DNA of 64,000 nucleotides from Paracoccaceae bacterium (GCA_030148225.1 JASBTX010000011.1:1-64000), one strand, 5' to 3'. Counted from the first letter of the stretch, positions 19,144 through 29,036 are shown. Translations and numbers: made by a program. Notes: generated by a model from the letters alone, not told the origin.

Positions 19144-19530
19144 ATGATTTCACTTCGACACGGGGCCGCTGCTGTATTGGCAATTATCGCCGGGACAACG
19201 GCGATGGCCGACGGGCTGATCGTCGACAACAAGGCCGCATGCAATGTTCCGGTCAGCGACAGCCAACTGTCCGAGATCATTGCCGATAACACCATGATCC
19301 TGGATGGCACCGGCATGTTTACGATCGAATATAATTGCCAATTCGATCCGGCCATCGAGATCAGTTGGGATCAGACCCGCACACAGTCGCGCGCCGGGCA
19401 TTGCGAAGAGCCGGGTTTCATCATGCCGACGGTCTTTACCATTCTGACATCCGAGTTCGAGCCCGGTGTCATTTATGTCTATCAGATGGGCGAGGACGAG
19501 CCGCAGACATTCTATCTCTGCGAGGAATGA
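19144..19530 (+). CDS. Small secreted cysteine-containing protein, unknown function
   Basis: The 128-residue product has a signal peptide (hydrophobic residues 8-20, probable cleavage after AMA) and a mature part of about 105 residues with four cysteines at 33, 65, 87 and 126, which could make two disulfides. I do not recognise the family. The ATG at 19144 follows a CAGGGGG ribosome-binding site. It lies alone between adk and rpsM, so it may be co-transcribed with adk. Confidence 0.65.
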   Translation: MISLRHGAAAVLAIIAGTTAMADGLIVDNKAACNVPVSDSQLSEIIADNTMILDGTGMFTIEYNCQFDPAIEISWDQTRTQSRAGHCEEPGFIMPTVFTILTSEFEPGVIYVYQMGEDEPQTFYLCEE

Positions 19531-19573
19531 CAGGCCTTTCGGCGATTTATTTCCGGTCGGTTTCGCACCGGCC

Positions 19574-19602
19574 TTGACGTTTGGCCGTCAGACCCCTATT
19601 TG
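19574..19602 (+). promoter_or_regulatory. Candidate promoter for the rpsM-rplQ operon
   Basis: TTGACG (19574-19579) and TATTTG (19597-19602) are separated by 17 nt. A leader of about 140 nt would precede rpsM. Confidence 0.55.
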
Positions 19603-19750
19603 ACGCCATCTTGGAAATTGATTCTGCTCGACAATTTGCGAATCGGTCCAAATCACTAGGCAATTACGCGGCCCTACGGCATCTGCCCGGGGCCGCCGTT
19701 GTGAAAAAAGGTTCTGGCGCTACGGAACCGCAACGAGAGGAAAGAACGAA

Positions 19751-20119
19751 TTGGCACGTATTGCTGGCGTTAACATCCCTACCGGGAAACGCGTCCCCAT
19801 CGCACTTACTTACATCACGGGTATCGGCCACACTTCCGCAGCCAAGATCTGCGAAGCCGTCGGTATCGACACATCGCGCCGCGTCAACGAACTCAGCGAT
19901 GCTGAGGTTCTGTCGATCCGCGAACATATCGACGCGAACTTCACCGTCGAAGGCGACCTGCGCCGCGAAGTTCAGATGAACATCAAGCGGCTGATGGATC
20001 TTGGCTGCTATCGTGGCCTGCGCCACCGTCGCAACCTGCCGGTGCGCGGTCAGCGCACCCACACCAACGCACGCACCCGCAAAGGCCCCGCAAAGGCCAT
20101 TGCCGGCAAGAAGAAATAA
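19751..20119 (+). CDS. rpsM: 30S ribosomal protein S13 (uS13), TTG start
   Basis: S13 (122 aa) is in the 30S head and contacts tRNA and the L5 bridge. The family start [20 protein letters not shown] begins right after a TTG codon at 19751, preceded by GAGAGGAAAG, so TTG is the initiator. The C-terminal [20 protein letters not shown] is diagnostic. Confidence 0.97.
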   Translation: MARIAGVNIPTGKRVPIALTYITGIGHTSAAKICEAVGIDTSRRVNELSDAEVLSIREHIDANFTVEGDLRREVQMNIKRLMDLGCYRGLRHRRNLPVRGQRTHTNARTRKGPAKAIAGKKK

Positions 20120-20131
20120 GGAGGCGGATCG

Positions 20132-20521
20132 ATGGCTCGCGACAGAACACGCGCAAAGCGCAAGGTCTCCAAGAATATCGCCGCTGGCGTGGCGCATGTG
20201 AACAGCTCGTTCAACAACACAAAGATCCTGATTTCCGACGTTCAGGGCAACGCGATTGCGTGGTCTTCGGCAGGAACGATGGGTTTCAAGGGTTCGCGCA
20301 AATCCACCCCTTATGCAGCGCAGATGGCGGCAGAAGATGCCGGCAAGAAGGCGCAGGAGCATGGGGTCAAGACCCTTGAGGTCGAGGTTCAGGGCCCCGG
20401 TTCGGGCCGTGAATCGGCGCTGCGTGCCCTGGCTGCTGTCGGGTTCTCGATCACGTCGATCCGTGACGTGACCCCGATTGCGCATAACGGTTGCCGCCCG
20501 CCAAAGCGCCGCCGCGTTTGA
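20132..20521 (+). CDS. rpsK: 30S ribosomal protein S11 (uS11)
   Basis: S11 (129 aa) lies on the 30S platform near the Shine-Dalgarno helix. [18 protein letters not shown] and the C-terminal [15 protein letters not shown] are conserved. An AAGGAGG site precedes it. Confidence 0.98.
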   Translation: MARDRTRAKRKVSKNIAAGVAHVNSSFNNTKILISDVQGNAIAWSSAGTMGFKGSRKSTPYAAQMAAEDAGKKAQEHGVKTLEVEVQGPGSGRESALRALAAVGFSITSIRDVTPIAHNGCRPPKRRRV

Positions 20522-20625
20522 TCTATTGACGGTATCCGGCGTCTGGCCGGATACCGATTTCGCAATTTGAACCTCGGGCGTTCCCGATCCCGGATCCTGA
20601 TTGGGAACAAGAATGGAGGCGACAC

Positions 20626-21642
20626 ATGATCCATAAAAACTGGCAAGAGCTGATCAAACCGACACAGCTGGAAATCAAGCCCGGCAAAGAGCCATCGCGC
20701 GCTGCGACGCTGGTTGCTGAACCGCTGGAGCGTGGTTTCGGCCTGACAATGGGCAACGCGCTGCGCCGCGTTCTGATGTCATCGCTGCAGGGTGCGGCGA
20801 TTACAAGTGTACAGATCGACAATGTTCTGCACGAATTTTCCAGCGTCGCGGGTGTTCGGGAAGACGTCACGGATATCGTTCTGAACCTCAAGGGCGTGTC
20901 CATCCGTATGGAAGTTGAAGGCCCCAAGCGCCTCTCGATTGCCGCCAAGGGCCCGGGCGTTGTGACCGCTGGTGATATTTCTGAATCCGCCGGGATCGAG
21001 ATCCTGAACAAGGATCACGTCATCTGTCACCTCGATGACGGCGCAGACCTGTTCATGGAACTGACAGTCAACACCGGCAAGGGCTATGTCTCGGCCGAGA
21101 AGAACCGCCCCGAAGATGCGCCGATCGGCCTGATGCCAATCGATGCGATCTTTTCTCCGGTGAAAAAGGTCAGCTATGACGTGCAGCCCACCCGCGAGGG
21201 GCAGGTGCTGGATTATGACAAGCTGACGCTGAAACTGGAAACCGACGGCTCGATCACACCCGACGACGCCGTGGCCTTTGCTGCGCGTATCCTGCAGGAT
21301 CAGCTGTCGATCTTCGTGAATTTCGACGAACCCGAAAGTGCCTCCCGCCAGGACGAAGAGGACGAACTGGAATTCAATCCGCTTCTGCTCAAGAAAGTGG
21401 ATGAGCTGGAACTGTCTGTGCGGTCCGCCAACTGTCTCAAGAACGACAATATTGTCTATATTGGCGATCTGATCCAGAAGACCGAGGCAGAAATGCTGCG
21501 GACGCCGAACTTTGGCCGAAAGTCGCTGAACGAGATCAAAGAAGTGCTGTCGGGTATGGGCCTGCATCTTGGTATGGATATCGTTGACTGGCCGCCAGAC
21601 AATATCGAGGAACTCGCCAAGAAATTCGAGGATCACCTCTAG
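20626..21642 (+). CDS. rpoA: RNA polymerase subunit alpha
   Basis: Alpha (338 aa) dimerises through its N-terminal domain to start RNA polymerase assembly, and its C-terminal domain contacts UP elements and activators. Visible are [20 protein letters not shown] in the N-terminal domain, an acidic linker ([11 protein letters not shown]), and [20 protein letters not shown] with [18 protein letters not shown] in the C-terminal domain. rplQ follows after 107 nt containing two hairpins. Confidence 0.99.
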   Translation: MIHKNWQELIKPTQLEIKPGKEPSRAATLVAEPLERGFGLTMGNALRRVLMSSLQGAAITSVQIDNVLHEFSSVAGVREDVTDIVLNLKGVSIRMEVEGPKRLSIAAKGPGVVTAGDISESAGIEILNKDHVICHLDDGADLFMELTVNTGKGYVSAEKNRPEDAPIGLMPIDAIFSPVKKVSYDVQPTREGQVLDYDKLTLKLETDGSITPDDAVAFAARILQDQLSIFVNFDEPESASRQDEEDELEFNPLLLKKVDELELSVRSANCLKNDNIVYIGDLIQKTEAEMLRTPNFGRKSLNEIKEVLSGMGLHLGMDIVDWPPDNIEELAKKFEDHL

Positions 21643-21647
21643 GAAAA

Positions 21648-21717
21648 AATGCCCGGTTCAGCCGGGGAATATTCGGGCATTCCGCCCCAAGGAGAGGGCC
21701 CCGCACGCATGGGGCCC
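21648..21717 (+). promoter_or_regulatory. Two hairpins in the rpoA-rplQ gap
   Basis: The first stem is 8 bp (21648-21655 with 21674-21681), the second 7 bp (21696-21702 with 21711-21717). Neither is followed by a T run, so they look like processing or stability elements that could set the rplQ/rpoA ratio. Confidence 0.4.
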
Positions 21718-21749
21718 CAGACAAAGCATAAAGTGTAAGGAGACAGAAA

Positions 21750-22169
21750 ATGCGTCACGCGAGAGGCTATCGCCGCCTGAACCGCACCCACGAGCACCGC
21801 AAGGCGCTCTTTTCCAACATGGCCGGGTCGCTGATCGAACATGAACAGATCAAGACAACCCTGCCCAAGGCCAAGGAACTGCGTCCGGTCATCGAAAAGA
21901 TGATCACGCTGGCCAAGCGCGGTGATCTGCATGCCCGTCGTCAGGCCGCGGCCAAACTGAAACAGGACCAGTATGTGGCCAAGCTCTTTGATGTGCTCGG
22001 ACCGCGTTACAAGGATCGCCAGGGCGGCTATGTGCGCGTGCTCAAGGCCGGGTTCCGTTATGGTGACATGGCGCCGATGGCGATAATCGAATTCGTCGAC
22101 CGCGATGTTGACGCCAAAGGTGCCGGTGACAAGGCCCGCGTCGCAGCCGAGGACGCTGCCGAAGAATAA
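21750..22169 (+). CDS. rplQ: 50S ribosomal protein L17 (bL17)
   Basis: L17 (139 aa) is near the tunnel exit. The start [20 protein letters not shown] and the segment [19 protein letters not shown] are typical; a short charged C-terminal extension follows. It ends the alpha operon. Confidence 0.98.
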   Translation: MRHARGYRRLNRTHEHRKALFSNMAGSLIEHEQIKTTLPKAKELRPVIEKMITLAKRGDLHARRQAAAKLKQDQYVAKLFDVLGPRYKDRQGGYVRVLKAGFRYGDMAPMAIIEFVDRDVDAKGAGDKARVAAEDAAEE

Positions 22170-22194
22170 TCCCGGCATTTGTTCGCCGGATCAG

Positions 22195-22221
22195 GGCCCG
22201 CCGTTTGGCGGGCCTTTTCTT
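22195..22221 (+). terminator. Terminator after rplQ
   Basis: A perfect 8-bp GC stem (22195-22202 with 22207-22214) with a GTTT loop is followed by TTTTCTTT. It closes the ribosomal supercluster. Confidence 0.92.
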
Positions 22222-22270
22222 TGCCGGGACCGGCTTGAGCATCTGCGACGATGCGGCGTAGTCTGCCGGT

Positions 22271-23584
22271 ATGGGGGATTTGTTCGATCAGGTAGAAACG
22301 GCTGAAAAGGCGGCAGTCAGTACGCAGCCGCTGGCCGATCTGATGCGGCCGAAATCCCTGTCCGAGGTGATTGGCCAACCGCAGATACTGGGCCCCGACG
22401 CGCCACTTGGCATCATGCTGGCCTCGGGTGCGTTGTCATCGATCATTTTCTGGGGACCGCCGGGTGTTGGCAAAACAACCATTGCCCGGCTGCTGGCCGA
22501 TGAGACCGATCTGTCCTTTGTCCAGATCAGCGCAATATTCTCGGGCGTGGCCGAGCTGAAAAAAGTTTTCGAAACGGCGCGCATCCGGCGGCAGAACGGC
22601 AAGGGCACGTTGCTGTTCGTCGATGAGATTCACCGTTTCAACAAAGCACAGCAGGATGGGTTCCTGCCCTTCATGGAGGATGGCACAATCCTCTTGGTGG
22701 GGGCGACGACGGAAAATCCGTCGTTCGAGCTGAATGCGGCGCTGTTGTCGCGGGCGCAGGTTCTGGTGTTGGAGCGTCTGTCGCCCGCTGATCTGGAACT
22801 GCTGGCGCAGCGCGCCGAAAAGACATTGTCGCGTGCATTGCCGCTGACGGGCGAGGCGCGGGATGCGCTGATCGACATGGCAGACGGGGACGGCCGCGCG
22901 CTGCTGAACCTGATCGAACAGATCTGCGCCTGGAAGGTGGATGATGCTCTTGACCCGGATCAGCTGGCCACGCGGCTGATGCGGCGGGCGGCGAAATACG
23001 ACAAGTCGGGCGATGAACACTATAACCTGATTTCGGCCTTGCACAAATCGGTGCGGGGTTCCGACCCCGACGCGGCGCTCTATTGGCTTGCACGGATGCT
23101 CAATGGCGGCGAGGACCCGCGATATCTTGCCCGGCGGGTCACGCGGATGGCGGTCGAAGATATTGGTCTGGCCGATCCGCAGGCGCAGTCTCATTGCCTT
23201 CAGGCATGGCAGACCTATGAACGCCTTGGCTCGCCCGAAGGGGAACTGGCGATTGCGCAGGCGGTCGTCTATCTGGCGCTGGCACCGAAATCCAACGCCG
23301 TCTATGCCGCCTATAAAAACGCAATGTCGGCAGCGCGCAGCACAGGATCAGAGCCACCGCCAAAGCACATCCTGAACGCCCCCACCAGCCTGATGAAGGA
23401 TCAGGGCTACGGCGATGGCTATGAATATGATCACGACGCCGAAGGCGCGTTTTCCGGGCAGAATTACTTTCCCGACGGGATGAAGCGGGGCGTCTATTAT
23501 CAGCCGGTCAATCGTGGCTTTGAACGCGAGCTGAAAAAGCGGCTCGACTTCTTTGTTGGTCAGCGCGCCAAGCGCAACAGTTGA
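22271..23584 (+). CDS. rarA: Replication-associated recombination protein A (RarA/MgsA)
   Basis: RarA (437 aa) is a clamp-loader-like AAA+ ATPase that acts at stalled replication forks. Walker A GPPGVGKTT is at residues 62-70, Walker B FVDEIHRF at about 116-123, and sensor 1 is GATTENPSF. The C-terminal part (KSVRGSDPDAALYWLARML, then YPDGMK-like FPDGMKRGVYY) matches MgsA. It is followed closely by crcB, rluC, a HAD gene and atp12 in one operon. Confidence 0.96.
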   Translation: MGDLFDQVETAEKAAVSTQPLADLMRPKSLSEVIGQPQILGPDAPLGIMLASGALSSIIFWGPPGVGKTTIARLLADETDLSFVQISAIFSGVAELKKVFETARIRRQNGKGTLLFVDEIHRFNKAQQDGFLPFMEDGTILLVGATTENPSFELNAALLSRAQVLVLERLSPADLELLAQRAEKTLSRALPLTGEARDALIDMADGDGRALLNLIEQICAWKVDDALDPDQLATRLMRRAAKYDKSGDEHYNLISALHKSVRGSDPDAALYWLARMLNGGEDPRYLARRVTRMAVEDIGLADPQAQSHCLQAWQTYERLGSPEGELAIAQAVVYLALAPKSNAVYAAYKNAMSAARSTGSEPPPKHILNAPTSLMKDQGYGDGYEYDHDAEGAFSGQNYFPDGMKRGVYYQPVNRGFERELKKRLDFFVGQRAKRNS

Positions 23585-23615
23585 CATCGCTCCGCCAAGG
23601 CGCGACAGACCGCGC

Positions 23616-23975
23616 ATGCTGTCGACACTTGCATATGTGGGGCTGGGTGGCGCCGTTGGCGCCATGGCGCGATTCCTGATCGGGATCTGGGTGCTGTTTC
23701 CCTATGGAACCATGGCGGTAAACGTTACCGGCTCTTTCGTGATCGGTGCGATTTATGTCTGGCTGAATGCCCGTGGTGCCATGTATCTGCACCCGTTTCT
23801 GGCGGTCGGTTTCTTGGGTGGTTTCACGACGTTCTCCACTTTTTCCTTCGACGTGATCCGATTGGTTGAATCCGGGCGTGTCGTGATGGCCGGGGTGTAT
23901 GTCCTGCTGACGGTTTCCGCGTCGCTGATAGCTTGCTTTGCCGGATATGAGGCGATGAAGGGCCTTGTACAGTGA
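23616..23975 (+). CDS. crcB: Fluoride efflux channel Fluc/CrcB
   Basis: CrcB (119 aa) forms a dual-topology dimer that exports fluoride. Four TM segments are visible, with GLGGAVGAMARF near the N-terminus, the conserved Asn in VNVTGSFVIG, and the phenylalanine-rich GGFTTFSTFS motif. The ATG at 23616 gives the normal family start; it lies 31 nt after rarA. No fluoride riboswitch is apparent in the short gap. Confidence 0.95.
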   Translation: MLSTLAYVGLGGAVGAMARFLIGIWVLFPYGTMAVNVTGSFVIGAIYVWLNARGAMYLHPFLAVGFLGGFTTFSTFSFDVIRLVESGRVVMAGVYVLLTVSASLIACFAGYEAMKGLVQ

Positions 23976-25015
23976 GCGGCGTTCAACTGATCGAGGTGCA
24001 GCCCGGCGAGGGTGATCAGCGCATTGACCGCTGGCTCAGGCGCAGGTTTCCGCAGCTGAGCCAGGGCCGGATCGAAAAGATGTGCCGCAAGGGCGAATTG
24101 CGTCTGGACGGCGGCCGGGTGAAATCGGCCACGCGTGTCGCGGCAGGGCAATCCGTGCGCGTGCCGCCCATTCCAGACGCATCGGCAACACCGATGCGCG
24201 CGGCGGCAGAGGTCAGCGAGACTGATGCGCGGATGATCCGGGCCGCGGTTCTGTATCGCGATGATCATATCCTGGCGCTGAACAAGCCCGCTGGCCTGCC
24301 CGTGCAGGGTGGCAGCGGGCAAAAGCGCCATGTCGACGGGATGGGTGAGGCGTTGAAATTCGGGCTGGACGAGGCGCCGCGCCTTGTGCACCGCCTGGAC
24401 AAGGACACAAGCGGCGTTCTGATCATGGCGCGGACGCGCGCGGTTGCGGCAGCACTGACGCAGGCCTTTCGTGCCCGTGAAACACGCAAGATATACTGGG
24501 CAGCGGTCGCAGGCGTACCCAGCCCGGCCATGGGTACTATCCGATATGCGCTGGTCAAGGCCGCCGGGCATGGTGCGGGCGGTGAAGCCGAAAAGATGCG
24601 CTGCGTCGATCCGCGCCGGATCGATGACGTGCCGGGTGCAAAACGTGCCACGACCGATTACGCCGTGCTGTCGTCGCTGGCTAAACGCGCCGCCTGGATG
24701 GCGCTGATCCCGATAACGGGGCGCACGCATCAACTCAGGGCGCATATGGCGGAAATTGGTCATCCCATCGTCGGTGATGGCAAATACGGTGGCAGCGGTC
24801 AGGAAAACCTTGGCGATGGCTGGGGCGCGCAACTGGGCGGCGGAATCAGCCGCAAGCTGCATCTGCACGCCCGTTCGCTCAGGCTGGTTCATCCGGTCAC
24901 GGGCGGTACACTTTCCCTGACGGCACCATTGCCCGATCACATGTTGCGTACCTGGGAATTTCTGGGCTGGAACGCCGCGGATGCACCCGCAGATCCGTTC
25001 GAGGACCTTGAATGA
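23972..25015 (+). CDS. rluC: 23S rRNA pseudouridine synthase, RluC-like
   Basis: The 347-residue enzyme has an N-terminal S4 RNA-binding domain (residues about 15-75) and an RluA-type catalytic domain. The catalytic aspartate is D143 in HRLDKDTSG, and the late motif GRTHQLRAHMAEIGHPIVGD is present. RluC modifies three uridines in 23S rRNA. The start is a GTG overlapping the crcB stop, and the stop overlaps the next ATG by 4 bases. RluD or RluA specificity cannot be excluded. Confidence 0.92.
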   Translation: MSGVQLIEVQPGEGDQRIDRWLRRRFPQLSQGRIEKMCRKGELRLDGGRVKSATRVAAGQSVRVPPIPDASATPMRAAAEVSETDARMIRAAVLYRDDHILALNKPAGLPVQGGSGQKRHVDGMGEALKFGLDEAPRLVHRLDKDTSGVLIMARTRAVAAALTQAFRARETRKIYWAAVAGVPSPAMGTIRYALVKAAGHGAGGEAEKMRCVDPRRIDDVPGAKRATTDYAVLSSLAKRAAWMALIPITGRTHQLRAHMAEIGHPIVGDGKYGGSGQENLGDGWGAQLGGGISRKLHLHARSLRLVHPVTGGTLSLTAPLPDHMLRTWEFLGWNAADAPADPFEDLE

Positions 25016-25686
25016 GCGATTTCAAGCTGGTGGTATTCGACGTCGACGGTACGCTGATCGACAGCCAGCGCCATATCATCGTGGCGATGCAAAACGCGTT
25101 TGACGAATGTGGAATTGCACCGCCCGATCCGGGGGATATACGTGCGCAGATCGGGCTGTCGCTTGATGAAATCATGCCACGGCTTGCCCCGGAACATGAC
25201 GCAGACCGGCTGGTCGATGCCTACAAGCGCGCATTTGTTGCACTCAGACATGCAGGCGATCATCGGGAATTATCGGCACTATTTCCCGGTGCGCGCGAAG
25301 TGTTGCATGATCTGGCGGCGTGCGATGATGTCATGCTGGGTGTGGCGACGGGCAAATCGATGCGCGGTCTGGACCACGTTTTTGAACTGCATGATATCGG
25401 ATCGCTTTTTCACACGGTTCAGGTATCCGATCACCATCCCTCCAAACCGCATCCATCGATGCTCTTTGCGGCTTTGTCGGAAACCGGGATTGATCCGGAA
25501 TGTTGCCTGATGATCGGGGATACGAGCTTTGACATGCAGATGGCGGCGAATGCCAGGGTGGCGCCGGTTGGTGTTGACTGGGGCTATCATCCGGCAGCGC
25601 AATTGCTGGCGCATGGGGCGCGATCCGTGCTGACAGAGTTTTCCGCACTCCTCCCGCTTGTCGAAACCCTGGGGGCAGAAACATGA
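25012..25686 (+). CDS. HAD-family phosphatase (phosphoglycolate-phosphatase-like)
   Basis: The 224-residue protein has HAD motif I FDVDGTLID (Asp10 and Asp12), motif II in GVATGKSMRG, motif III lysine in SKPHPSML and motif IV MIGDTSFDM, with a helical cap typical of the Gph/PgmB group. The substrate is not certain. It overlaps rluC and atp12 by 4 bases each, so it is tightly co-translated. Confidence 0.88.
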   Translation: MSDFKLVVFDVDGTLIDSQRHIIVAMQNAFDECGIAPPDPGDIRAQIGLSLDEIMPRLAPEHDADRLVDAYKRAFVALRHAGDHRELSALFPGAREVLHDLAACDDVMLGVATGKSMRGLDHVFELHDIGSLFHTVQVSDHHPSKPHPSMLFAALSETGIDPECCLMIGDTSFDMQMAANARVAPVGVDWGYHPAAQLLAHGARSVLTEFSALLPLVETLGAET

Positions 25687-26396
25687 GCGAATGGGCACAA
25701 AAGAGGTTCTGGAAGGATGTTGCCGTATCCGAAATGGATGACGGTTACGGCATTCAACTCGACGGGCGCGTCGTTAAAACCCCGCTCAAACGCACCATGT
25801 CGGTGCCAACAGAAAAACTGGCCGCCGCCATCGCTGGTGAGTGGGATGCGCAGGATGGGGTGGTTGATCCGACAACCATGCCCTTTACCCGTTCTGCCAA
25901 TGCCGCGATTGACAAGGTTGCCGATCAGCGGGCCGAGGTGGCAGCGCTAATTGCAGCCTATGGAGAGACCGATCTGCTGTGTTATTTTGCCGAAGGACCC
26001 GATGCGCTGATCGAACGGCAAGAGGCCGGCTGGCGACCCTATCTCGACTGGGCGGAATCCGCCCTGGGCGCCCGCCTGAAGACCGGTGCAGGCGTGATGC
26101 ATGTTCCGCAATCGGCGGGGGCAACCGCACGGCTGAGCGAGGCGGTGCACGACCTGAGGATATTTTCCCTTACGGCGCTTCACGACATGGTTGCGCTGAC
26201 GGGTTCGCTCGTTCTCGGTCTGTCGGCAGCGCATGGCCATTCATCACCCGAGGAAATCTGGGCAATTTCGCGAATCGATGAAGACTGGCAGAGCGAACAA
26301 TGGGGCGAGGACGACGAAGCCCTGACCATGAGTGCGGTAAAAAAGGCCGCGTTTTTACATGCCTGCAGGTTTTTTCGGCTGGCAAATGGACATTAA
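25683..26396 (+). CDS. ATP12 family F1-ATPase assembly chaperone
   Basis: The 237-residue protein matches the ATP12 chaperones that help assemble F1 alpha subunits in mitochondria and alphaproteobacteria. It starts with WAQKRFWKDVAV, then has YGIQLDGRVVKTPLKRTMSV and MPFTRSANAAID, all characteristic. It is the last gene of the rarA operon; a 230-bp promoter region follows. Confidence 0.92.
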   Translation: MSEWAQKRFWKDVAVSEMDDGYGIQLDGRVVKTPLKRTMSVPTEKLAAAIAGEWDAQDGVVDPTTMPFTRSANAAIDKVADQRAEVAALIAAYGETDLLCYFAEGPDALIERQEAGWRPYLDWAESALGARLKTGAGVMHVPQSAGATARLSEAVHDLRIFSLTALHDMVALTGSLVLGLSAAHGHSSPEEIWAISRIDEDWQSEQWGEDDEALTMSAVKKAAFLHACRFFRLANGH

Positions 26397-26628
26397 TGCA
26401 ACCGAATTCACGCTTCGTTCCATCAATTGTTTCCGTGACATAGCCATTGAAAAAACTTCTGAAGAAGCTGGGTCAGGATTGGCATGTCAAGGCTTGACCT
26501 TATTGGGTTTATTTGGCCAAACTCCGCTATGCTGACGGGCTATGTCCCAAACAGTATCGCCCCTGGTCCCCTAGAAAGGACCGGAATAACTGCCCCGCTA
26601 AAGGGCAGACCATCAGGAAGAGGTAAAT
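26397..26628. promoter_or_regulatory. Upstream region of bztA
   Basis: This 232-bp gap must contain the bzt promoter. TTGACC at 26494-26499 is a possible -35 element, but no good -10 lies at the right distance. Two small hairpins follow, GGTCC...GGACC and CTGCCC...GGGCAG, near 26567-26610 in the leader. Confidence 0.3.
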
Positions 26629-27645
26629 ATGAAAAAATCGATCTTTTTCGGAACGCTTGCGCTTTCCGGTATCGCCGCTGGCGCGGCTGCAGCCGGCACG
26701 CTTGACGATGTCAAGGCGCGCGGCAAGCTGAACTGCGGCGTGTCGACCGGCCTTGTCGGCTTTGCCGCGCCCGACGCGAATGGTAACTGGGATGGCTTTG
26801 ACGTAGCAGTCTGCCGTGCTGTTGCTGTTGCGACGCTTGGCGATGCCAATGCCGTCGAATTCGTACCAACCACGGGTAAGACCCGCTTTACCGCCCTTGC
26901 ATCCGGCGAAGTCGACATGCTGGCGCGGAACACCACCTGGACCTTCTCGCGCGATGTCGACCTCAAGTTCGAATTCGTCGGCGTGAACTACTATGACGGC
27001 CAGGGTTTCATGGTTCCAAAGGATCTTGGCGTATCGTCGGCCAAGGATCTGGACGGTGCGACCGTCTGCATCCAGACCGGTACGACCACCGAGCTGAACC
27101 TGGCGGACTTCTTCCGCTCGAACAACATCAGCTACGAACCGGTTCCAATCGAGACAAACGCCGAAGCGCAGCAGCAGTATCTTGCGGGTGCCTGCGACGT
27201 TTACACGACGGACGCATCAGGCCTCGCCGCGACACGTGCGACGTTTGAAAACCCTGGAGATCACGTTCTGCTGCCTGAAATCATCTCCAAAGAGCCTCTG
27301 GGCCCGCTTGTCCGCCACGGCGACAGCGAATGGGGTGATATCGTTCGCTGGACGCTGAACGCGATGATCACAGCCGAAGAACTGGGCGTCACCTCCGCGA
27401 ATGCCGGTGAGATGGCCGGTGGTACCAACAACCCTGAAATCAACCGTCTTCTGGGTTCCGAAGGTACGCTTGGCGAAATGCTCGGCCTGAGCGCCGATTG
27501 GGCCAAGAACGTCATCATGTCCCAGGGCAACTATGGCGAAGTGTTCGAGCGCAACATCGGTGAGAACACACCGATTGGCCTTGCACGCGGCCTGAACGCA
27601 CAGTGGACCAATGGTGGTCTGATCTACTCTCCACCATTCCGGTAA
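26629..27645 (+). CDS. bztA: Amino-acid ABC transporter substrate-binding protein (BztA/AapJ type)
   Basis: This periplasmic protein (338 aa) captures glutamate, glutamine, aspartate or asparagine for the BztBCD importer. It has a signal peptide ending near GAAAAGT, then the solute-binding-protein-3 signature GKLNCGVSTGLVGFAAPD and DGFDVAVCRA. The ligand loop TGKTRFTALASGEVDMLARN is typical of the AapJ/BztA branch. A strong hairpin separates it from bztB, which should favour high expression of the binding protein. Confidence 0.95.
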   Translation: MKKSIFFGTLALSGIAAGAAAAGTLDDVKARGKLNCGVSTGLVGFAAPDANGNWDGFDVAVCRAVAVATLGDANAVEFVPTTGKTRFTALASGEVDMLARNTTWTFSRDVDLKFEFVGVNYYDGQGFMVPKDLGVSSAKDLDGATVCIQTGTTTELNLADFFRSNNISYEPVPIETNAEAQQQYLAGACDVYTTDASGLAATRATFENPGDHVLLPEIISKEPLGPLVRHGDSEWGDIVRWTLNAMITAEELGVTSANAGEMAGGTNNPEINRLLGSEGTLGEMLGLSADWAKNVIMSQGNYGEVFERNIGENTPIGLARGLNAQWTNGGLIYSPPFR

Positions 27646-27656
27646 AACCATTCAGG

Positions 27657-27685
27657 AAAGGGCGCAGATCACTCTGCGCCCTTTT
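27657..27685 (+). terminator. Intercistronic hairpin between bztA and bztB
   Basis: A perfect 12-bp stem (27657-27668 with 27673-27684) with a 4-nt loop ends in TTTT. It probably allows partial read-through and protects the bztA transcript 3' end. Confidence 0.85.
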
Positions 27686-27766
27686 CACATCCAATAACAA
27701 CGTTTCGGACCAAGATGCAGGAATAAACCTGCCGGGGAGATGTCCGAAACAGTTCAGGGAAAAAAC

Positions 27767-29035
27767 ATGACGACACTGACCGACCCCCCGAAGGAGTCGT
27801 TCCGCCTGTCGATGTTGATCTACGATACGCGATATCGCTCGATGACCATTCAGGTTGTTGCGATGTTCGGTTTCATGCTTCTGGCCGCCTGGCTGATCAA
27901 CAACACAATCACCAACTTGAACGCACTGGGCAAACCAGTCGAGTTCGGGTTTTTGGGTGAACCGGCAAGCTACGACATTAACCAACGTCTTCTGGACTAT
28001 ACTTCGCGCGATACGCATTTGCGGGCATCGCTGCTGGGCCTTTTGAATACGCTTGTGGTTGCGGCGCTGGGCTGCATCACGGCAACGATACTGGGTGTTC
28101 TGATCGGTGTGCTGCGCCTGTCGAACAACTGGATCGTCGCGCGGATCATGACGGTCTATATCGAAATGTTCCGGAACGTTCCCGTTCTGCTGTGGATTGT
28201 GCTGGTGATGGCATTCCTGATCGAGGGCCTGCCCGCACCGCGTGAGTTCCGGGGTGATGACGCCACGGCGTCGATGATCCTGAATGAAACAGTGGCGATC
28301 ACCAACAGGGGGGTCTATGTTCCCGAATTTCTGTTTTCACGCCCACTTGGTGATATATCACTGCTGGGCACATCGAGCCTCAGGTTCGATGTCAGTCTTG
28401 AACTGATCGTACTTGTGCTGGTGTTTGCCGCCGGGCTTTATGTTTCGGGGCGGATTGGCCGCTATGCTGATCGAACTCAGGAACAAACCGGTGAACGCCC
28501 GGTTGTCTGGTACTGGCGTCTGGCGGTGGTTGTCATCCCGTTCGCCATTGTCAGCTGGATGCTGGGTCTGCATCTGGGATATCCGGCCCTCAAGGGCTTC
28601 AACTTTCAGGGCGGTACGCATCTCAGGAACTCTCTGATCGCACTTTGGCTGGCATTGTCGCTTTATACTGCGGCATTCATCGCCGAGATTGTGCGCGCGG
28701 GTATCCTTGCTATCTCTAAGGGCCAGACCGAGGCAGCAGGTGCATTGGGGCTGCGCCCCAACCGGATCATGAGCCTCGTGGTGTTGCCACAGGCACTGCG
28801 CGTCATCATTCCGCCGCTGATCTCGAACTATCTGAACCTGACCAAGAACTCGTCACTGGCGATTGCGGTTGGCTATATGGATATTACCGGGACGCTTGGC
28901 GGTATCACGATGAACCAGACCGGTCGCGAACTGGAATCCATCCTGCTGTTGATGGCGGTCTATCTGACCATCTCGCTCAGCATTTCGGTGGTGATGAACT
29001 GGTACAACAACAAAGTAAAACTGGTGGAGCGGTAA
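27767..29035 (+). CDS. bztB: Amino-acid ABC transporter permease BztB
   Basis: This inner-membrane permease (422 aa) belongs to the large HisM-type subfamily with an N-terminal extension. The SRDTHLRASLLGLLNTLVVA segment starts the transport domain, and the EAA loop is TEAAGALGLRPNRIMSLVVL. I chose the ATG at 27767, spaced well from AGGGA, over one at 27740, which abuts its ribosome-binding site. bztC starts 1 nt after the stop. Confidence 0.94.
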   Translation: MTTLTDPPKESFRLSMLIYDTRYRSMTIQVVAMFGFMLLAAWLINNTITNLNALGKPVEFGFLGEPASYDINQRLLDYTSRDTHLRASLLGLLNTLVVAALGCITATILGVLIGVLRLSNNWIVARIMTVYIEMFRNVPVLLWIVLVMAFLIEGLPAPREFRGDDATASMILNETVAITNRGVYVPEFLFSRPLGDISLLGTSSLRFDVSLELIVLVLVFAAGLYVSGRIGRYADRTQEQTGERPVVWYWRLAVVVIPFAIVSWMLGLHLGYPALKGFNFQGGTHLRNSLIALWLALSLYTAAFIAEIVRAGILAISKGQTEAAGALGLRPNRIMSLVVLPQALRVIIPPLISNYLNLTKNSSLAIAVGYMDITGTLGGITMNQTGRELESILLLMAVYLTISLSISVVMNWYNNKVKLVER

Positions 29036-29036
29036 G

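Noticed and set aside
26494-26533. A strong sigma70 promoter for bztA
   Set aside because: TTGACC has no -10 at 16-18 nt, and TATGCT has no good -35, so I listed the region only as an upstream region.
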